DNA of 64,000 bases from Polytrichum commune (taxonomy: Eukaryota; Streptophyta; Polytrichopsida; Polytrichales; Polytrichaceae). A program made the translations under genes and the position numbers. The notes under the pieces are model-generated. The model did no database searches, was not told the origin of the DNA, and was given only the letters and a program-made list of their open reading frames with translations. The stretch lies in the NCBI GenBank assembly GCA_950295325.1, contig OX485803.1, forward strand, positions 77,331,554 through 77,395,553, read 5' to 3'. Positions 58,390 to 64,000 of this stretch are shown one piece after another. Numbering within the stretch: position 1 is the first letter of the stretch; the number at the start of each line of letters is the position of its first letter.

Positions 58390-58512
58390 AAGAGACACAG
58401 ACAGAGACACAGAGAGATGGAGAGAGAGACAGAGACAGAGAGAGAGAGAGAGAGAGAGTGCGAGCCCTGGTGCCACAACTTCCAAAGTTAGCTTGAGAGA
58501 GAGAGAGAGGAA
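58390..58512. repeat. GA-rich microsatellite
   Basis: (AGAGAC)n grading into (GA)n at 58,390-58,458, with a second short (GA)n at 58,493-58,511. Long open frames here on both strands are produced by the repeat. Confidence 0.9.
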
Positions 58513-58717
58513 CGGACTCCTTCTTTCCTTCTTTCCTGCCAGAGAGTTGGGGGCACCCAACTTAGTGGGCTACAGTGGCAGCCTATTTAACAAGTGGCCT
58601 CAGGCATCTTGGGCAGCCTTTCTGAATAATTGAACTGACTTTGTGAGTCAATGCGTGCAGTCCAAGCGACTATTATACTGTACTTACGAGCAGTGAACTG
58701 GGAGAAACCGCTGCTAG

Positions 58718-58885
58718 TTACAGAGGAACCGGTTGAGTTTGAGAAATAGCTGGTTGAAGTTCAAGACTTAAGGGAAATAACCGACCATTTTTTAGGAACC
58801 TATGGAATATACTCTGATTTAATAAAGAAAACCTGAAAGACTTTATTAACATGTAACATATTGGACTTTAAAACAATAGGACATC
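58718..58885 (+). repeat. GGTTGAAGTT repeat family, copy C
   Basis: The best preserved relative of copy A: 'TAGTTACAGAGGAACCGG', 'TTGAGTTTGAGAAATA', 'GGTTGAAGTTCAAGACTT' and 'CTATGGAATATACT' in order. Confidence 0.75.
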
Positions 58886-59924
58886 AACTGAAAATCCTCC
58901 CCAAGCACCAGGGGGCAGGTGTCACATGGGTGAGCAGGCCCCGCATGCGGGGGCTCCTTAGCTGCCCAGATTTCATGTCCACCCTTCATCATTTGCTTGT
59001 TCTTCAACTTCCACTGCTCTCCTGACCCAGAACAGATGCAGTGAATGTGCAAGCTTCCTCTTTACTAAGGTAGACAGGTCTTAAATGGTTACTGTTTCCA
59101 AGTAAGCCCACTTCTCTTGGGATACAAAACACGCGATTAGTACGAAACGGTTAGCAAATCCAGATCGAGGCCATGGCCAACTTCCTCATAATTTTCGTAG
59201 CTTCTATGAAAAAAAATATGCATCATCAAAGTGAAGATTCTTGTGCTCATAAAATGGCTACATCCCCTAAATTATGTTTATTGTTGAACCTAGAATGGTT
59301 AGCATTTTTTGAGCACATAGTCAAGACTCTCTCAAACATATGTCTTGTGGGTATTTGTTTATGGAGCTACATCTAACCTCAAACCACGCAAAACTAGGTA
59401 AATTTGATTAAGATAAGTTACCGAATAAGAGACACCTACCTTATAACATTATAGCACTCAAGAAACCCAACATAAAGCCATAATTTTTGGAGGTATTCAT
59501 TCGACAGGAAATTAGAATTTTGAACGCAACTTTCTTCATCAAGAAAGTGGCATAAGTACATTCAATAATGTTATAAGGTGTATGCCTATGTTACAAACTA
59601 ATCTACAAGTTGATTACAGTGTACGCAAATGACACTTGGCATTAGCATGCTCAAGAATATCTTCCTCTTGCATATTAAAATGTAAACACATGACACTTTC
59701 CACTGGTATGCTCAATTATATTTCCCCTTGCATATTAAATCGCAAAACTAACATCTCAAGTATCCCAATGTGCTACTCTAAATGTCATAATGTTAATAAT
59801 TTTCCACTTAGCAAAGTTACTTATGTTGACGAATAGCATCCTATTGGCAATTAGCGGACATGACGCTTTGAGAACTCTAGGTATCTAGTTTAAGCTCTTT
59901 GCAAATAGTGTATGAGACACACCA
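58886..59924. other. Intergenic, nothing recognised
   Basis: No supportable gene. Confidence 0.45.
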
Positions 59925-60320
59925 TAAACGGTGTAGGGTGCAAGCATGATAAAGTGGACCCAAAAAAATGCTCTAGTATACTAAAATCATTATCTTCTTG
60001 GACAAAGGCTTATAACTAATAGCAACATGTTGTTTATGTTGGTTTTTATTTCATGATTCTTTCTATTGTTCCGTTAAGTACTCAAATATAGAATATCAAG
60101 ATGAGATCTTCAACACTTATCATTAAAAATATTGTTGAATTGCACATGGTTAAATATGGTTTTGGATGTAAATTTTATGACCTTAAACACTTTTCATTTT
60201 ACTTGAATTCATTATAAACTTGAGGGCATCATAAAAGAATGGAAAAACATCAAATCAATGTAGGTTTTTATCATATTTAAACAAAAATTAGACAATTACT
60301 TAAACAATAACACCTACTTG
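59925..60320 (+). repeat. Dispersed repeat, copy 2 of 2
   Basis: Direct partner of 16,330-16,770, colinear over about 400 bp with substitutions and small gaps. Confidence 0.7.
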
Positions 60321-61315
60321 CACACCACTTGTAATTATGATGCTTCGAGATCAATGGTGTAGTACATGTTGTCTTTATGGTCATTGACCTATGCTAAAGT
60401 TTAATAGTTCTAATTCTTAATATTACATATGTAGTGCGCCTCCACCTTCACCCCCCCCCCGGACTGGAAAATACCGTTTTATTCTGAATGGGAGTGCAAA
60501 TGTCCTAGTGGCATTAGAAAACTTCATGCAAAGAAACCTGCTAACATGTAGGGAAACATTTGCATCAAGGAAAAACTTTGACTAGGATATTGTCTAGGAC
60601 TCAATGTTGTTGGAGTCTATGACAGATTGGGGCACCCATATGACTTCCCTGCTAAGAATATTAAGGAGAATATTCTGAAATTAGTGTAAAAAATGCAATG
60701 GACCAAGTCGAAGGCATGAATATGGAAGTCAAGTGGCAATACACTCAAACGCATTGGTTCTATGTTGAATTTGCACTCCTGTCAGTGCAATGTGGTGACC
60801 ACATAAAGGCCTATATATTGTGTTTGGAATCATCCATACTTTTTGCATTTCTTCTCTTTGTGATATGCCAACAAATCTCCTATGGTCAAGGCATGGTTGA
60901 ATTTGGCATTTTTGTCATGGTTGAAATTTTGTGCGAACTATGTCTACTGTGTGTTGAGCTTAGTTGTCTATATCATTTTTTTACACGCGTTGCAAAAACA
61001 TGCAATGTTTGCAACTATTCCCAGCCAATGATGGATTTTATGCACCCTTTTTCAAGGTGCATTTAATGCGGAAATGTCCTACATATTGAGAGGAGTGAAA
61101 CAAAGTTAGTATTTGTGGCAATTCTTCTAATTCTGGGACTTGGAAAAAATGCAGTTTTCCGTTAATATGTTTGTGGAAAATGAGTTTCCCATTTACAACG
61201 AGGTGGTTGGGTAGATGGTAACGCAACTTCTTCACAAATATTGAGTTGATATCAATTGGTTCAAACCATGTGCAATAGGTGTGCATGAGAGCATTGTACA
61301 TCCATTGTCGGATCC
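60321..61315. other. Intergenic; one unexplained 122-codon frame
   Basis: The + frame at 60,698-61,066 is 122 codons long and hydrophobic (SSILFAFLLFVICQQISYG) with several cysteines. It has no recognised motif, no nearby exon and no neighbour relationship, so I do not call it a gene. A C run lies at about 60,449-60,458. Confidence 0.35.
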
Positions 61316-63304
61316 TGTGAGGCCAAACCCACCACCCTTAAGCGTCTTAGTCCGGGTGATGGTTTTGAGACTCACATGTGTCACACCAAAAGTAGCAACA
61401 TGAGATATAAGTCCCATCTCAATGAACCCCCAACTTCTCTTAAGTCATGATGTTTTATTAATGCAATTTTCTTGAGTGGGTATAGCATTGGCCGCCTCAA
61501 GGATCCATCCCACGGCCTTAGCTACACATGCTCTTAAGGACTTCCCTCTTGAAACCTTAGTTCTGGCCGTTGATTCTTCACTAGTGCTCGTCACCTCGCT
61601 AAAGCTGTGACTTGTTGACTCCATGTGATGAGTACACAAGTGTTAAAAAACACTCATCACACTCATCACTTAGCGTTACATCTTCTCCCGCAATTCTTCG
61701 CCATTCACTCCCAAGTTCATCCGTCAATCGTTCCTAACTTGATTAGCCCAGCTCCCTAATATCATAGCTGTGGATACACCCAGCTCCCTACTATCACAGC
61801 TGTGGATACACCCAACTCTCTATTATCACAGTTGTGGATACACCCAGCTCCCTAATATCACAGCTGTGGATACACCCAACTATCTACTATCACAGCTGTG
61901 GATACACCTAGCTCCCTAATATCACAGCTGTGGATACACCCAGCTCTCTACTATCACAGCTGTGGACACACCAACTGCTGTGGGTACACGCAGCTCCCTA
62001 ATATCACAGCTGTGGATACACCCAGCTCCCTACTATCACAGCTGTGGATACACCCAGCTCCCTACTATCACAGCTGTGGATACACACAGCTCTCTACTAT
62101 CACAGCTGTGGACACACCCAACTGCTGTGGGTACACCCAACTCCCTAATACCACAGCTGTGGATACATCCAGCTCCTTAATATCACATCTGTGGATACAC
62201 CCAACTCTCTAATATCACAACTGTGGATACACCCAGCTTCCTAATATCACAGCTGTGGATACACCCAGCTTCCTAATATCACAGCTGTGGATACACCCAG
62301 CTCCCTAATATCACAGCTGTGGATACACCCAGCTCCCTAATATCACAGCTGTGGATACACCCAGCTCTCTACTATCACAGCTGTGGATACACCCAGCTTC
62401 CTACCAAATGCTAAACTTAACTAATCGAACACTATAATCTAAATACTATAAATCTAACTTGATTAGCCCGACCACCTAATGTCACAGCTGCGGGTACACC
62501 CAGCTCCCTAATATCACAGCTGTGGATACACCCAGCTTCCTAATATCACAGTTGTGGATACACCCAACTCTCTACTATCACAGCTGTGGATACACCCAGC
62601 TTCCTACCAAATGCTAAACTTAACTAATCTAACACTATAATCTAAATACTATAAATCTAACACCATAAATCTAACTACTATAATTCTAAATACTATAAAC
62701 TAACCACTATGAACTAAACACTTGTTTCTAAATGCCTTAAGTCAAAATGCGACATCTAAACAATGTAAAGCTAACTTCAAGACTAATTGGTCTTGGCTCT
62801 TCATCTTAAAGCCTTGCACACACACGTGCACCTATCTTACTCCCCACACACCCACACTTATAACACATGGGGTGCCAACGGAGCACGAAGGAAAGAGAGA
62901 GAGAGAGAGAGAGGGGAGAGTGAAGGTTATATAGTGAGGTGAAAGGGAGTAGGTGAGCACCCCCAAGGCTCAAGATAAGCCTTTTGATCCTTTGCTACTT
63001 TGTAGGCTCTCATCCTATCCTCTAAGCCTTCAACTCTTAAACCAACAACTTAGGTCCTAATTCAAACATTTAAATCAAGGAGCTACCCTTGGTTCACCAT
63101 ACACTACGCTCACCTAACTAAGGAATTTTCTTCACACCGCTAAACTTCTAATCAACCACTCCACACAAGCCTAAGGCCTAAACATAACTTCACACCAAGC
63201 CTCACTCTTTTTATATTTTTGTGAATAATCATAAAACATAAAAACATAACTTCTAATGGTTTCAAAGGATTAAGAACACATGTGGGCACCATTTTGGACT
63301 CACA
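61316..63304. mobile_element. Solo LTR, 1.99 kb, second copy of the 34.4-36.5 kb family
   Basis: It starts TGTGAGGCC and ends GGACTCACA, so the outer TGTGAG/CTCACA is a perfect 6-bp inverted repeat. The flanks are GATCC (61,311-61,315) and GATCA (63,305-63,309), a target duplication with one change. It is homologous to the copy at 34,428-36,463 on both sides of the central arrays (for example 'CACACCCACACTTATAACAC', 'GCACGAAGGAAAGAG', 'GTGAATAATCA', 'GTGGGCACCATTTTGG'). The central minisatellite differs in unit. No coding sequence is present. Confidence 0.82.
61750..62605. repeat. 32-bp minisatellite inside the solo LTR, about 24 copies
   Basis: The unit is TATCACAGCTGTGGATACAC followed by CCAGCTCCCTAC. 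It contains the perfect 10-bp palindrome CACAGCTGTG. Copies are 32 bp apart (for example 61,801 and 61,833). The main run is 61,750-62,405. A spacer of about 65 bp (CTAAACTTAACTAATC...) follows, then about four more copies to 62,605, then the same spacer again, showing a higher-order duplication. Confidence 0.93.
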
Positions 63305-63309
63305 GATCA

Positions 63310-64000
63310 ATTGCCGGCTACATAGGGTCACGTCAAGACAATTTGTTAGTCCCAGGGAATTGGAAGTGGCAACAGTTTATGAATTTCGTTCTTAATTCTT
63401 GACAAAGAATAAGTTAATATCATAGATGTGAGTCATTCAAACCGCTTGTGGTTTGAATTAAAGTCCACGTTCTACAAAAACAAAGAAGTTAGTTATTAGG
63501 ATTAGTCAATAAATAGGTGGATAATAGATTTTAGAACATCCACCTATGGATGTGAATTGTATAAGAGACTGATATTGGATCTGAACCAACTCAGATTCGA
63601 ATCCGGTTGGTTATATTGATTGATGTTATCCTAAAATGAGCTAATGTTAAAGCATAAATAATATGTAAGCGGATACAGAGAAGAAGTTATTATACATGAG
63701 TGCGTAGAACCTTCTCAATATCTTTTTATCTTTTTAATGATATTATACAATTTATCCAAATGAATTAACTTAACTGTTTGCGGTTCGGTTAAGGTTCACG
63801 GTCTAAGTAGAAAAAAAATAGTAATTAAATATTAGATTAAAGTCACATACTTAATATGAAGATATTTAGATAATAGATGAAGAACAACGAATGACAACAT
63901 CGAATGGATAGAAGACAGCGTAAAACAACGTCGAATGGAAAACGGCAACGAACAAAAGACGACGTTAAGTGGATGAAGCATCGAGCGGATGAAGGCGTAA
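63310..64000. other. Intergenic to window end; diverged internal direct repeat
   Basis: 63,425-63,540 and 63,770-63,870 share a diverged block ('CGCTTGTGGTTTGAATTAAA' against 'TGTTTGCGGTTCGGTTAAGG', then 'GTTCACG' and 'AGTCA..TA'). The end (63,880-64,000) repeats 'CGAATGGA'/'GGATGAAG' phrases. No gene was identified. The window may cut a feature here. Confidence 0.4.

Noticed and set aside
58294-58560. Long frames on both strands over the GA repeat
   Set aside because: Translated microsatellite (Arg/Glu or Ser/Leu repeats), not a gene.
60698-61066. 122-codon hydrophobic frame
   Set aside because: Length is not exceptional for AT-rich DNA. It shows no motif, exon structure or neighbouring evidence.
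61750-62605. CRISPR-like regular array with palindromic repeat
   Set aside because: Units are contiguous 32-mers without unique spacers, inside an LTR. It is a minisatellite.
61379-63304. Alternative LTR start at TGTCACACC (61,379) for the second solo LTR
   Set aside because: The flanking 5 bp (ACATG) do not match the right flank (GATCA). The start at 61,316 gives GATCC/GATCA and better alignment to the other copy.

Overview
The window looks like nuclear DNA from a land plant. The evidence is spliced genes with GT-AG introns, a TIR-NB-ARC-LRR (TNL) immune receptor, Ty1/copia, CACTA, Harbinger, hAT and pogo transposons, a 5S-derived pseudogene, and an AT-rich, gene-poor background. The lineage is not settled. 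The LINE-like fragment and the two-pass membrane protein recall sequences I associate with bryophytes, lycophytes, ferns and streptophyte algae, so a non-seed plant is my best guess, held weakly.

Layout. 1-9 kb is mostly unannotatable DNA with dispersed repeats and a 144-bp hairpin element. 9.2-9.5 kb holds a cytochrome P450 remnant. 10.3-14.7 kb holds a multi-exon minus-strand gene for an unknown glycosylated membrane protein, followed downstream by a decayed copy of its last exon. 18.6-23 kb has nested repeats with two Harbinger-type elements whose TAA/TTA target duplications are intact. 25.4-27.2 kb is a pogo/Tigger element with a 25-bp terminal repeat and TA duplication. 27.2-32.6 kb is a block of co-oriented, intron-containing fragments of unrelated genes (AP-1 gamma-adaptin, N-terminal protein methyltransferase, and several unrecognised exons). 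It lies between G/C-rich minisatellite arms in inverted orientation and looks like a gene-capturing transposon.

32.7-40.5 kb is a retrotransposon and transposon graveyard. It contains a Copia gag-integrase remnant interrupted by a 2.0-kb solo LTR, then a CACTA transposase remnant interrupted by a different 1.7-kb solo LTR. A LINE fragment (42.6-43.2 kb) and a hAT-type element with 8-bp duplications (45.4-46.4 kb) follow.

47.7-56.4 kb is the main gene, a minus-strand TNL. Its exons join in phase and predict about 1,960 residues: an N-terminal extension, TIR, NB-ARC, an LRR region containing a recent array of five 228-bp units, a DQGWS-type domain, and possibly a final ZZ zinc-finger exon. If the last exon belongs to it, this is a receptor with two non-standard C-terminal domains.

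57.7 kb has a 5S rRNA-like pseudogene. 61.3-63.3 kb has a second copy of the 2.0-kb solo LTR family, carrying a different internal minisatellite. Apart from the TNL and the 12-14.7 kb membrane-protein gene, I see no convincing intact host gene. No tRNA gene, CRISPR array or bacterial-type feature was found.
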